A DNA stretch of 64,000 nucleotides. Source: Hydrogenophaga sp. PAMC20947. GTDB lineage: Bacteria; Pseudomonadota; Gammaproteobacteria; Burkholderiales; Burkholderiaceae_C. Of the stretch, positions 8,745 through 17,246 are shown piece by piece; the stretch's first letter is position 1; every line of letters starts with the position of its first letter. The notes beneath the pieces are model-generated. The model saw only the letters and a list, made by a program, of their open reading frames with translations, made no database searches and was not told where the DNA came from. The DNA lies in contig NZ_CP039252.1 of the NCBI RefSeq assembly GCF_004795855.1, positions 3,782,001-3,846,000 on the forward strand. The letters are read 5' to 3'. Made by a program: the position numbers and the translations under genes.

Positions 8745-10133
8745 TCACAGCTGGAAACCGGTCCACAGAATCAGGCCCTCGGCCATGTCGCGCATCAGCC
8801 CGGGCTGCTGAGGCTGAAAGGCCGTGGCTGGGGCACGCTCGGTGTCAAACCAGGCCTCGAAGCGCTGCACGTCGCTGCGCTGGTGAAAGGCCAGCATCAG
8901 TTCGTAGTTGAGAAAGAGGCTGCGGCTGTCCAGATTGGCCGAGCCTGCCAGCGCCAGCGAGCGGTCAAACACAGCCAGCTTCGCGTGCAGCATGCCGGGC
9001 GCCAGCCAGATCTGGCCTCCAGCCTGCGCCAGCGAGCGCAGCGCCCGCCCACGCGCCATGTCGGACAGGCGGTGGTTGGAGCGCGCGGGCAACAACAAAT
9101 CCACCTGCACGCCGCGCCGCGCTGCCAGGCACAGGGCCATCAGCAAGGTGGCGTCTGGAACGAAATAGGGCGTGGCCAGTGCGATGCGCTGTCGCGCCCG
9201 GTAGGCCGCGGTCACCAGCAGCGCATGAACCGTGTCATCGGCCTGATCGGGGCCCGACGCAACCTGCTGAGCGCCCTCGTTGTCGAGCAGAGCTGCGCCA
9301 TGGTGCGAGGCGGTCGGCGTGGTGGGGGGTGGCAAGCCTGTAGCGAAGCACCAGTCGTGTTCGAAGAGCTGACTGGCCTGGCGAATCAATGGCCCCGTGA
9401 GCTCAAAGCTGAGATCGCGCCATGGCGGGGTCTCAGGTGCGCCGTCGAAGTATTCCGAAGCCAGGTTGCGCCCACCAGTCCACAGGCGCCCCGTGGTTTC
9501 ACCGCCGTCAATCAACGCGAGCTTGCGGTGGTTGCGCAGGTTGGTGCGCCCTTTCAGGGAAGAACGCAGCGGGGAAGAAAAAATGGCGCAGGTGCCGCCG
9601 GCGTCTCTCAGCCTTTGCAGCGCAGGCGGGCGGTGCATCAGGCTGCCCATGCCATCCAGCAACAAGCGCACACGCACCCCAGCCTGGGCCCGCTCGCACA
9701 GGGTCGACACCACGGCCTCGCCCAGCGGGTCCCGGGCCAGGATGAACGTGCACACATCGATGGTGTGTTGTGCGCCGCCCAGCGCGGCCAGCAGCGAATG
9801 GCGGGCACTTTCGCCGTCGGGGTGCAAGGCCAGGTTGGCGTAGCGCTCAGGGGCTGGTTGACCCAGGGCCAGCAGCGTATCGATGGCCCATCGCTCGGGT
9901 GGCCCTGGCTGCATTTTGGCGTGGAGCGTGGCATTGGGCCTGGCCCGCTTGCGCGTGCCAAACACCATGTAGGCAGGCAGTGCGAGGTAGGGCAGGAGCA
10001 GGATGAACAGGATCCACGCAATCGCGGCCGCCGGCTGGCGCCGCTGCGGCTCCCCATGCGCCTGGACGGCGTAATACAGGATGGCCAGCGCCGTCACGAG
10101 GCCATGCAGCGTGAGCCAGTGCAGAAGTGTCAT
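8745..10133 (-). CDS. cls: Cardiolipin synthase, phospholipase D superfamily
   Basis: Inner-membrane enzyme of 462 residues that joins phosphatidylglycerol (and a second phospholipid) to form cardiolipin. Two N-terminal membrane helices (LHGLVTALAILYYAV and AIAWILFILLLPYLALPAYMV) precede two PLD domains. The first HKD motif reads NHRKLALIDG and the second HAKLAVFDRSLALAGSANLD. The spacing and the family length (~480) agree with ClsA-type synthases. A rhomboid protease and HAD hydrolase follow on the same strand after 138 bases. Confidence 0.9.
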   Translation of the reverse strand: MTLLHWLTLHGLVTALAILYYAVQAHGEPQRRQPAAAIAWILFILLLPYLALPAYMVFGTRKRARPNATLHAKMQPGPPERWAIDTLLALGQPAPERYANLALHPDGESARHSLLAALGGAQHTIDVCTFILARDPLGEAVVSTLCERAQAGVRVRLLLDGMGSLMHRPPALQRLRDAGGTCAIFSSPLRSSLKGRTNLRNHRKLALIDGGETTGRLWTGGRNLASEYFDGAPETPPWRDLSFELTGPLIRQASQLFEHDWCFATGLPPPTTPTASHHGAALLDNEGAQQVASGPDQADDTVHALLVTAAYRARQRIALATPYFVPDATLLMALCLAARRGVQVDLLLPARSNHRLSDMARGRALRSLAQAGGQIWLAPGMLHAKLAVFDRSLALAGSANLDSRSLFLNYELMLAFHQRSDVQRFEAWFDTERAPATAFQPQQPGLMRDMAEGLILWTGFQL

Positions 10134-10376
10134 GGCTTTGGATGGATCGCATCACATGGCTGGGCGCCCCAATGGTCCCTGTCCACGCAATGCCTGCACC
10201 ACTGTACGCCGCTTGCCCTGGTGGGTGCACGGCGTCCACGATCGCTGGCCCAGGGCTGACTGAATTTCCCCAAGCCGCCGCCGGATCGCTATGCGCTGGC
10301 CAGCGCCTTGTGTGCGGCGAGGGCCCGCTCCGCGCATCCGCCAGCCCGGCGCTTGCGCTCAAACGCCACCATCGCC

Positions 10377-11030
10377 ATGAAACACCTGCTGCACCATTTC
10401 CGAACCCGCCCTCGCCTGCTTGGCGCCATGATGATCGGGCTGGTCCTGGCGCTGCTGTTGCCCAGCAGACTGCCGTGGGTCACCCGAAGCCTGCTGGGCT
10501 GGAACGTCGCCGTGTGGTTGTACCTGCTGCTCATGGGTTGGCTGATGCTGCGCGCTGACCACGACAAACTGCACCGCGATGCGCTGGCCCAGGCCGAAGA
10601 CGCCGCCACCGTGCTGGCTGTGGTGGTGTTCGCGGCTGTGGCCAGTTTGGCCGGCACGGTGCTGGAACTGTCGGCCGCCAAGTTGCCGGGCGCGGCGCAC
10701 GAATGGCGCCATGTGATGTTCGCCGCCACCACCGTGCTTGGCGGCTGGCTGCTGTTGCCCACGCTGTTCACCCTCACCTACGCCAGCGCCTACTACCGAC
10801 CTTTGCACGGCGGTGGTCTCAGGTTCCCCGACATCGATCCCGCGTTTCGACCCAGCTACACCGACTTCCTCTACTTTTCCTTCACCATCGCCGTGGCCTC
10901 GCAAACGGCTGATATTGCTGTGACCTCGCGCCCCATGCGGCGCCTGGTCCTGCTGCAGTCGCTGGTGTCATTTGGCTTCAACACCGCGGTGCTCGCGCTC
11001 ACCATCAACATCGAGGCCAGCATGTTCTAA
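10377..11030 (+). CDS. DUF1345 family membrane protein
   Basis: Integral membrane protein of 217 residues with five to six hydrophobic segments and the signature HDKLHRDALAQAEDA and FPDIDPAFRPSYTDFLYFSFTIAVASQTAD. The latter resembles the pore-like stretch that defines DUF1345 and gives these proteins a potassium-channel-like look. Start placed at the ATG at 10377 (MKHLLHH); the frame is open upstream to 10308 but without conserved residues. Function is not established. It is divergent from cardiolipin synthase with a 243-base intergenic region. Confidence 0.8.
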   Translation: MKHLLHHFRTRPRLLGAMMIGLVLALLLPSRLPWVTRSLLGWNVAVWLYLLLMGWLMLRADHDKLHRDALAQAEDAATVLAVVVFAAVASLAGTVLELSAAKLPGAAHEWRHVMFAATTVLGGWLLLPTLFTLTYASAYYRPLHGGGLRFPDIDPAFRPSYTDFLYFSFTIAVASQTADIAVTSRPMRRLVLLQSLVSFGFNTAVLALTINIEASMF

Positions 11031-11121
11031 GGCCCGGTTCATTGGGGCAAACGAGACGGCCAATGAGCGCCACTGCGCCGTATCATCGTTTTTCCAATAA
11101 CAACCCGAGGAGACGATTCAC

Positions 11122-12006
11122 ATGAAGAACAACCGGTTCAAAACCCTGCCCCAAATCCTTGCCGTGCCTTTGACCCTGGCGCTCACCGCAGCATGGGTGC
11201 CCGCAGCACACGCCGCCTGCCTGAGTGATCTCGACGCCGCAGCGATGGTCGCCAATTACATGGCCAAGACACCCGCAGCCACGCCCGAAGGCCTGTCCAG
11301 GGAAGACGGCGAATGCTCGCGCACCAAGTTCAACAAATTCCTCGCGCAGCAAATCGGCGCCACCCAGGTGGGCTACAAGGCCGGCCTCACCAATCCGGCC
11401 GTGCAAAAGCGCTTCAACGCCAGTGCGCCGGTCTGGGGCCAGCTCTACGCACCCATGCTGCTCAAAGATGGCGCCACGGTTGACGCCAAATTCGGCGCAC
11501 GTCCCCTGTTTGAAGCCGACATGCTGGTGCGTGTCAGCGGCGCCGGCATCAACCAGGCCCGCACGCCTGAGGATGTGTTGAAAAACATCGATCAGGTGAT
11601 CCCCTTCATCGAGTTGCCCGACCTCGTGGTGATGGCCCCGCCCAAGCTCAACGGCGCTGCCATCGCTGCCATCAACGTGGGCGCGCGGCTGGGCGTCATG
11701 GGCGCGCCCATGGCCGTGCAGCGCACCGCCGCCTTCAGCGACGCCCTGCGCGACATGGTTGTGGTTGTCAAAGGCGACGGCGCCGAGCTGGACAAAGGCA
11801 AAGGCAGCGACGTGCTTGAGCACCCGCTCAACGCCGTTGTCTGGCTGGTGCAAGACCTGGGCAGCCAAGGGGTGGCGTTGAAAAAAGGCGATCTGATCAG
11901 CCTGGGCTCGTTTTCGAAACTCATGCCGCCCAAGCCGGGTCTGAATGTTGAGGTGGAATACCAAGGCCTGCCGGGCAACCCGGTCGTCAAGGTCAGCTTC
12001 CGCTGA
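11122..12006 (+). CDS. Exported 2-keto-4-pentenoate hydratase-like protein
   Basis: Protein of 294 residues belonging to the fumarylacetoacetase/MhpD-type hydratase fold. The family-like block GYKAGLTNPAVQKRF corresponds to the GxKIGLTS segment, and FEADMLVRV, IPFIELPDL and GDLISLGSFS match later fold motifs. Unlike the cytoplasmic enzymes, it begins with a clear signal peptide: positive NNRFKT, a hydrophobic core and AAHAA as a cleavage site near residue 32. The mature protein would be periplasmic. Two acidic metal ligands appear to be kept (FEAD). A catabolic role is uncertain because of the location. AGGAG lies before the ATG. Confidence 0.75.
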   Translation: MKNNRFKTLPQILAVPLTLALTAAWVPAAHAACLSDLDAAAMVANYMAKTPAATPEGLSREDGECSRTKFNKFLAQQIGATQVGYKAGLTNPAVQKRFNASAPVWGQLYAPMLLKDGATVDAKFGARPLFEADMLVRVSGAGINQARTPEDVLKNIDQVIPFIELPDLVVMAPPKLNGAAIAAINVGARLGVMGAPMAVQRTAAFSDALRDMVVVVKGDGAELDKGKGSDVLEHPLNAVVWLVQDLGSQGVALKKGDLISLGSFSKLMPPKPGLNVEVEYQGLPGNPVVKVSFR

Positions 12007-12147
12007 TCGCTTTGCAGGGCAGGCGTCGCCTGCCTTGCAACGCGGCACCGGGATCGAGGCGCGCCACTTAGGCCCCTCGTCCCTGGCTGTGGCACCGCAC
12101 CCCGCCTCATCACCTCTCTCCACTTCTCACCACCCACTGCATTGCCC

Positions 12148-12357
12148 ATGCCTGAAACCACTTTCCACATCCCCACCCTGCTCACGCAAGAAGACGCCGA
12201 AGCCGTCATGTTCGAACTGCAAGACTTGCCCTGCGTCAACCAGGCCGATGTGGATCTGCCCAAACACCTGGCCTGGGTCAGCCACACCGCCATGATTTCG
12301 CCCGAAGACATTGCCGCGAAGTTGCAAGAAGCGGGCTACGAGGCCGAGGCCCAGTGA
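12148..12357 (+). CDS. Small heavy-metal-domain-like protein without CxxC
   Basis: Protein of 69 residues from the ATG at 12148. Its pattern ([28 protein letters not shown], then [18 protein letters not shown]) follows the beta-alpha-beta-beta-alpha-beta order of the HMA/copper-chaperone ferredoxin-like fold, but the metal-binding CxxC is absent; only one cysteine (LPCVN) remains. A role in metal transfer is therefore doubtful. The acylphosphatase gene starts on its stop codon (GTGA), so both are made together. Confidence 0.6.
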   Translation: MPETTFHIPTLLTQEDAEAVMFELQDLPCVNQADVDLPKHLAWVSHTAMISPEDIAAKLQEAGYEAEAQ

Positions 12358-12656
12358 GTGCAGACCGTGATGCCTCCGTCGTCACGCGCCACTTGAGCAT
12401 CACCGGCCGCGTACAAGGCGTGGGCTACCGCTGGAGCATGGCGCAAGAGGCCAGGCGGCTCGGCGTGAATGGCTGGGTTCGCAACCGCTTGGATGGCAGC
12501 GTGGAGGCGGTGGCCAGCGGACGGGTTGGCCCGGTGCAGGCGTTGATAGCCTGGGCGCAACGCGGGCCGCAGCTGGCGCGGGTGGACGGCGTCAACGTGG
12601 CAGAAGGCGAAGGCGAAGGCGTCTTTGACAACTTCGAGCAACTGCAAACCCGGTGA
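12354..12656 (+). CDS. acyP: Acylphosphatase
   Basis: Acylphosphatase of 100 residues that hydrolyses the carboxyl-phosphate bond of acyl phosphates in the cytoplasm. The diagnostic motif [11 protein letters not shown] holds the catalytic arginine, and [17 protein letters not shown] holds the catalytic asparagine. Translation starts at the GTG overlapping the previous stop. About 100 residues is slightly longer than the typical 92 because of a short N-terminal extension. Confidence 0.92.
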   Translation: MSADRDASVVTRHLSITGRVQGVGYRWSMAQEARRLGVNGWVRNRLDGSVEAVASGRVGPVQALIAWAQRGPQLARVDGVNVAEGEGEGVFDNFEQLQTR

Positions 12657-12767
12657 CGCTTTACGCCTGACTGTTGCCATGTTTCAGATCAAAAGCCGAG
12701 CAAAGCGTTCGAGTCGCCCTGCGCAACGAATGGGCGTTTGGCGGGTTTGGCCCACGGTGAAATCGAG

Positions 12768-13205
12768 TCAGTAGCGCTCGTCCTGTTCGAGCTTCACCAC
12801 GCCAATGGTCAGCAACAGGTTGGCAAAGCGCCGAGTTTCGCCGGTGGCGATGACGAGTGAGGTCAGCGGCGAACAGACCGCGTCATAAAAGGCCTGGCGT
12901 TCCAGGGCCCTGATCTCGATAGCCGGCGGCAACATCGTCCGGTACTCCTCGTGAACAGGGGCTTTCTCGCCATTGGGGATCTGCATGACCGCTGCGTCTT
13001 GAAAAGGGACGATTTCCAGCAGTGCTTCGAGCACATCGGTCGTCTTGGGGATGCCGGGCATCAGGTTGAGATACACCTGGGTGGCACCGGCGCCTGAGCG
13101 CGACACGAAGGGGTAGTTGCCGTCGGCGATCAGGATCTGGGAGAAATGGCCCGAGCTGGCCAGGACCCGCAGAATCTCCGGGTGCAGCAGTTTTGTTTTG
13201 AGCAT
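12768..13205 (-). CDS. RbsD/FucU family sugar mutarotase-like protein
   Basis: Protein of 145 residues with the RbsD/FucU start MLKTKLLHPEILRVLASSGH, where the histidine acts in anomer interconversion, followed by ILIADGNYPF. The family changes the ring or anomeric form of ribose, fucose or similar sugars. The end (RRFANLLLTIGVV) matches the family's C-terminal active-site strand. It is encoded 29 bases after an SDR gene on the same strand, so the pair probably handles one sugar or polyol. No transporter is next to it. Confidence 0.87.
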   Translation of the reverse strand: MLKTKLLHPEILRVLASSGHFSQILIADGNYPFVSRSGAGATQVYLNLMPGIPKTTDVLEALLEIVPFQDAAVMQIPNGEKAPVHEEYRTMLPPAIEIRALERQAFYDAVCSPLTSLVIATGETRRFANLLLTIGVVKLEQDERY

Positions 13206-13234
13206 GTTGTTCCTTTGGAGCGCCGCCGCCGAAA

Positions 13235-13996
13235 TCAGGCGCAGTAAACGCCACCGTTGATGTCTATCGTGGCGCCGGTGATGAAGCCGTCGTACTCCGA
13301 AGCCAGAAAGACCACCGGCCGGGCGATGTCTTCAATGTCGCCGGCACGGCCCAAGGGGATTCCCCTGACCGTCTCGTCGGCCGAGGCTTTCGTGGTGTGG
13401 GTGTTGTGGAAGGTGGTGCCCAGAATCAGCCCGGGGGCCACCGCGTTCACGCGGATGCCCAGGGGCCCCAACTCGCTGGACAAAGCTCGCGTAAACGTGA
13501 GCACCGCGCCCTTGGTCATGGAATAGACCAGCGATCCCCCATGCCCGCCTTTTCGCCCTGCCAGCGAAGACAAGTTGACGATGGAGGCCCCTTTTGCCTT
13601 GGCCAGATGTGGCACGGCTTCCCGCGTGACCAGCATCATGGTCGTCATGTTGACATCGATGACCTTTTGCCAGAAGGCCAGATCGACTTCACCCAGCGCC
13701 TTGCGGGCGACCAAGCCGCCAGAATTGTTGACCAGCACATCCAGTCCGCCGAGGAACCCAACGGCCTCCCGAACCAATCCCACCGCTGCGGCTTCCTGCG
13801 TCAGGTCGGCCTGAAAACACTCGGCTTTTCGCCCAAGGGATTTGGCCAGGGCCACGACGGCCCGCGCGCCTGCTTCATCCGAATAGTAGTTGATGGCCAC
13901 ATCGCAGCCGGACCGCAGCAGGCCTTCCGCAATCGCCCGGCCGATGCCTTGCCCACCCCCCGTGACCAACGCACGTTTCCCGACAAGTTGTCCCAT
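13235..13996 (-). CDS. SDR family oxidoreductase
   Basis: Short-chain dehydrogenase/reductase of 253 residues. The cofactor motif is TGGGQGIG, the structural motif NNSG (usual NNAG), catalytic serine in NLSSLAG and the YxxxK pair in VYSMTKGA. It has a FITGATIDINGG C-terminus as in FabG/glucose dehydrogenase-type enzymes. It forms a two-gene unit with the downstream RbsD/FucU-like gene, suggesting sugar oxidation. It differs in sequence from the SDR at 1265-2026. Confidence 0.9.
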   Translation of the reverse strand: MGQLVGKRALVTGGGQGIGRAIAEGLLRSGCDVAINYYSDEAGARAVVALAKSLGRKAECFQADLTQEAAAVGLVREAVGFLGGLDVLVNNSGGLVARKALGEVDLAFWQKVIDVNMTTMMLVTREAVPHLAKAKGASIVNLSSLAGRKGGHGGSLVYSMTKGAVLTFTRALSSELGPLGIRVNAVAPGLILGTTFHNTHTTKASADETVRGIPLGRAGDIEDIARPVVFLASEYDGFITGATIDINGGVYCA

Positions 13997-14387
13997 GTTT
14001 CAAAACTCCAGTCAGTCTCGCCAATAAAAACACCTTCGCATTGTGGCGTTGAAAATTCCCGTGCCCACCCTCAAAACCGGAAGGTTCTGCAAGTGACCAC
14101 CGGTGCCGAAAAGTCCAATGCCTTGCCTCAATGGCTTGCCTGCTTCCCCAGCCAGGGAAGAACGGTCAAGTGGCATACCCGGGCTTGCACAGCGCCGCAC
14201 GGCGATCCACCGCAGGGCTTCCGGCTGCGATGCCACCTTTTAGGTGGATGACTCTAGGGAAAACCCTATAAATGAGGTGTGGTCCCTAGGACTTTTCGGC
14301 AAACTTGTCCTCAAGCCTGTCTGAAGGTGGTGAGCCAAGGGCGCACCCCGCAGCCGGGCAGATCAAATCAACAAACCGGAGTCCAGC
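13997..14387. other. Intergenic region upstream of the phasin-like gene
   Basis: No gene is seen in these 391 bases. A dyad-like stretch CTAGGGAAAACCCTATA occurs at 14254-14270 and a near-palindrome GTCCCTAGGAC at about 14282-14292, both 95-135 bases before the phasin-like ATG. They may be promoter or operator elements for that gene, but I cannot assign a factor. Confidence 0.35.
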
Positions 14388-15146
14388 ATGTCGACCAAAA
14401 ACCTTTCCACCGTTGCCGCCGAAGTCATTGAGGCTTATGGCATCACCGCGACCAACGTCATCAACACCTACCGTTTCGGTGGCGAGCGTGTCCTTGGTTT
14501 CTTCGACCAGCGTTTTGCCTCAGTCGTGAACCGCGGTGCATCGGCTCTCAGCAAGGGCACCCGTTCCAGCCTGACCGACAACCAGCAGCGCGTGAGCGGC
14601 TTCTATGTGAAAGGCTTGCGCCTCGGCACCGACCGCGCGCAGAGCGCGGTGGGTGTGGCTGTGGATCTGGCCACCAAAGGCGTGAGCCTCGTGGCATCCA
14701 ATGCCACGCGCCTCGACCGCAGTGCAAAGCTGAACGCGCTGGACAAACTGAATCGCCTGGCCATGCCCGCTGCCACGCTGCTGAGCAATGTGGCCGAACG
14801 CCTCGAAGAGGGATCCGGTGAACTGGTCAAGCGCGTTTCCGGCAAGCCCATGCCCGTCAAGGCCGTCGCCACCCGCAAGCTCAATGCCTCCAAGCGCAAG
14901 GCCGCGACGACACGCAAGAAAGTCACCAAAGACATCACCAAGGCTGCCACCCAGCAAATGGACAAAGCCGTGGCGACGCGCAAGCAAGTCACCAAGGCCG
15001 CCACCCAGCAGGTGAACAAGGTTGTGGCAACGCGCAAGCAGGTCACCAAGCGCGTGAGCAAGGTCGTCGCTGACACCGCAACCCAGACTTCCAACGCCGC
15101 GCGCCGCGTGGCGCACAAAGCCGAAGTGGCCGCAAACGTCGCTTGA
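14388..15146 (+). CDS. Phasin-like protein with lysine/alanine-rich repetitive tail
   Basis: Protein of 252 residues. Residues 1-155 are helical and resemble granule-associated phasins. From about residue 160 the chain becomes strongly basic and built from a degenerate unit TRKQVTKAATQQ, occurring three to four times, as in AlgP/histone H1-like tails. Such tails bind nucleic acid, and PHB-associated proteins such as PhaM use a similar tail to attach granules to the nucleoid; that comparison is inference. It has no neighbours in its transcription unit and ends before a hairpin. The DNA of the tail carries the same repeats and may vary in length between strains. Confidence 0.55.
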   Translation: MSTKNLSTVAAEVIEAYGITATNVINTYRFGGERVLGFFDQRFASVVNRGASALSKGTRSSLTDNQQRVSGFYVKGLRLGTDRAQSAVGVAVDLATKGVSLVASNATRLDRSAKLNALDKLNRLAMPAATLLSNVAERLEEGSGELVKRVSGKPMPVKAVATRKLNASKRKAATTRKKVTKDITKAATQQMDKAVATRKQVTKAATQQVNKVVATRKQVTKRVSKVVADTATQTSNAARRVAHKAEVAANVA

Positions 15147-15195
15147 TCGGCGCAACCGGTGGTGGCCTCTGGTCACCGCCCTTTCATATCAAGAC

Positions 15196-15224
15196 GGCGC
15201 AGCGAGCGATTTGCTCACTGCGCC
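15196..15224 (+). terminator. Hairpin after the phasin-like gene
   Basis: GGCGCAG plus GAGC (15196-15207) pairs with GCTC plus CTGCGCC (15213-15224), with one mismatch between the two stems. The following T-run is short, so termination strength is uncertain. Confidence 0.5.
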
Positions 15225-15267
15225 GCCGTGCTTTGAGCTGCGACAATGCCCCTCTTCCGTTGGCGTC

Positions 15268-16533
15268 CTAATTCGTCGAGGACCCGCAATACTCGGAATG
15301 CGCGGAAAAAGCGACCGCGGTCAGCTCGGTGTCGGCCCTGGCTATGCCCGCTTGCCTCGCAGCATCGCGCCAGCCACCAACGGCGTGAACCACCTCCGTA
15401 ACTGCCTGCTGGGCGTGTTGCGGTGAGAGCCCGTAGAAGGCCGCCGTGCTCAGGACGGTCTCCAGGCCAGGGCGGTTGTCCGAATCGTCGATGTTCAAAA
15501 CATGTTCTGCTTTGTCGACGTTCGGGTTGACGTCAAAGGCGGGGGCGAGCCGCCACCCGTTGGCGCCGAGCACAAACCCGTGATTGCGCAGGTGGTCATC
15601 CCTGTTTCCCACCGCCACGTTGAACGCGACCCGGCGAAACAGCTGTGCCAGGTCTGCCGCCACGTGTTCGCCGTCGCCGTTGGACCGAAGAAACTGTGCC
15701 AGCTCAAGGTAGCTCGTTCCTTCGCTCTGCTCTTTGCGAAGCAGCGTCATCGCCGACGCATAAAACCGCCGCACACCCTTGACGCGGTCAAACCGCTGGA
15801 CGCAGAACGTGTGAAAGTCGCTGTTCATTCGAACCAGCTTCGCAGGCGGAACATCAACGCCGGCATTCTTCGCAAGCCCGTGCACCACGTGTTCCCATGC
15901 CCCGATATCCCGGTCATCGTCGCGAGCGGGGAACTTGCCAATCCAGAGTGAGCCATCGGCCTCGGTAAAGTTGGCCTTGGGCCGGGCACCACCCAGTGAA
16001 GCGCCCGGGGCGACCAATACAGCCAGCCACTTTCGCAACGCGTTCAGGTCGTCGATTCGCCGACCGCTGAGCTGATAGGCCACCGCCTCAAGTTCCTTCA
16101 ACGTTGTGACGGGGGGCGCGGCCATCTCCTCGTTTCCCAAAAACGCTTCTGTGCCCACCAGTCGAAAGCGCAGTGCACCCTGGCGGGTGAAGTCCTGAAC
16201 TGCGGTGAGATAGTTCCAGGCGTAGAGGTTGCGTGGGCTCCTTTTCTCGTCCTTGGCTTGCAGTGCCTCCCTGCGTTTCATGAGCGTCTGGCCCCACCGG
16301 TCTGGCGAGGAGTCGAGAAACACGCCGAAGTTGCCCATTTCGGGCTTTGGAAAGAAGGGGGCGTCGTCCAACGACAAGTCGGGGTCAAGCGAAAACGCGC
16401 GACGGTCCGCGAGCCAATTGCGTTCGTAGTGGAAACGGATTTGTCCGCGGTCGTGGGCGAGCGTGCCCACGAGGCACGCGGGCCCAAGGTCACAGTCGAG
16501 CCACACTTCGAGCACCTTGCCTTGCCCGCTCAT
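15268..16533 (-). CDS. hipA: HipA-family serine/threonine kinase toxin
   Basis: HipA-type kinase of 421 residues. The N-terminal subdomain has the FxLDxSPDRWG-type motif (FLDSSPDRWGQTLMKRRE), and GASLGGARPKA is the phosphate loop typical of HipA. The catalytic loop reads NRDDHLRNHGFV and the metal-binding DVNPN follows. Such toxins phosphorylate an aminoacyl-tRNA synthetase or another target and slow growth. It overlaps the upstream antitoxin by four bases. Length and motifs are complete, so the toxin looks active. The pair borders the EcoRII restriction-modification operon. Confidence 0.9.
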   Translation of the reverse strand: MSGQGKVLEVWLDCDLGPACLVGTLAHDRGQIRFHYERNWLADRRAFSLDPDLSLDDAPFFPKPEMGNFGVFLDSSPDRWGQTLMKRREALQAKDEKRSPRNLYAWNYLTAVQDFTRQGALRFRLVGTEAFLGNEEMAAPPVTTLKELEAVAYQLSGRRIDDLNALRKWLAVLVAPGASLGGARPKANFTEADGSLWIGKFPARDDDRDIGAWEHVVHGLAKNAGVDVPPAKLVRMNSDFHTFCVQRFDRVKGVRRFYASAMTLLRKEQSEGTSYLELAQFLRSNGDGEHVAADLAQLFRRVAFNVAVGNRDDHLRNHGFVLGANGWRLAPAFDVNPNVDKAEHVLNIDDSDNRPGLETVLSTAAFYGLSPQHAQQAVTEVVHAVGGWRDAARQAGIARADTELTAVAFSAHSEYCGSSTN

Positions 16534-16892
16534 GAGGGTTCGCCTGTCTCACTTGCTGCTACAGACTTCGCTGGCAGTCTTCGCCGGCGAGGCTGCAAAG
16601 AAGAGGGTGCCAACGCCAGGTCCTGTAGCTTGCGCCCAACCTTGTCGTCGGCAGCCAATTGGTTGATATCGCTGTCCAGTCCCAACGCGGCAAGCACTCG
16701 AATATAGGTTCCCAGTGTCGCACCAGCGTCGCCCGCCTCTACCTTGTACAGCGACGTGCGGGAGATGCCGGCGCGCTGCGCCACGATGGCATTGCTCAGT
16801 TTGCGCCGCAGGCGGGCGAGCTTCAGCCGCTCTCCCAGGCGAGAGAGAAGCGCTTGCTCTTGCGGAAAGACGATGGGTGGCTTGCGCGGCAT
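16530..16892 (-). CDS. hipB: XRE-family antitoxin, HipB-like
   Basis: DNA-binding protein of 120 residues with a helix-turn-helix near residues 15-70 (LGERLKLARLRRKLSNAIVAQRAGISRTSLYKVEAGDAG, in segments). HipB antitoxins bind and block HipA and repress their own operon. It starts at 16892, 13 bases downstream of a clear inverted repeat. The basic C-terminus (LQPRRRRLPAKS) is typical. It is translationally coupled to hipA through a four-base overlap. Confidence 0.87.
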   Translation of the reverse strand: MPRKPPIVFPQEQALLSRLGERLKLARLRRKLSNAIVAQRAGISRTSLYKVEAGDAGATLGTYIRVLAALGLDSDINQLAADDKVGRKLQDLALAPSSLQPRRRRLPAKSVAASETGEPS

Positions 16893-16904
16893 TGTTTTAT
16901 TTTA

Positions 16905-16926
16905 GACAAAAATGATATATTTTGTC
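16905..16926 (-). promoter_or_regulatory. Probable HipB operator
   Basis: GACAAAA (16905-16911) and TTTTGTC (16920-16926) form a perfect 7-base inverted repeat around an AT-rich 8-base centre, just before the hipB start codon. The position over the probable -10 region suits autorepression by the HipA-HipB complex. Confidence 0.6.
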
Positions 16927-17210
16927 CACAATAGCGCAATTTATAAAATGCGAAGACAGCTCTTCAAAAAAATGATCCGAGGCGCACAACTGTCGTTAGA
17001 GTCTGGCGCAGACCGCCACGCGGGTGGGTGCGGATGGCTGGGCGCAACCGATTGAATGGATGTGTGGAGAGGCTGTGGCCAGTGGGTCGGAGAGCGTGGC
17101 GTGGGCCCCATTTGACGCAGGTGAACAGTTTGGCCGTTGGCGAGGAAACTGGCGAGTCTTGACCATCGATTAAATTTTGACTGTACATGTGATCAGGGGG
17201 ACATATTGGC

Positions 17211-17221
17211 GACATAATGTC
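17211..17221 (+). promoter_or_regulatory. Candidate methyltransferase autoregulatory operator
   Basis: GACATAATGTC is an almost perfect palindrome, and a related GGACA lies just upstream (17200-17204) in GGGGGACATATTGGC. It precedes the favoured methyltransferase start at 17247. M.EcoRII and M.SsoII are known to repress their own genes through their N-terminal helix-turn-helix and a GGACA/TGTCC dyad. The rest of the 324-base gap 16893-17216 holds no gene. Confidence 0.45.
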
Positions 17222-17246
17222 TCACTTTTATCCCGCCGGTGATTTT

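Noticed and set aside
7995..10259. 754-codon plus-strand frame across rhomboid and cardiolipin synthase
   Set aside because: Antisense shadow; it crosses intergenic DNA and is rich in Gln/Arg/Ala without any motif, while the opposite strand encodes clear enzymes.
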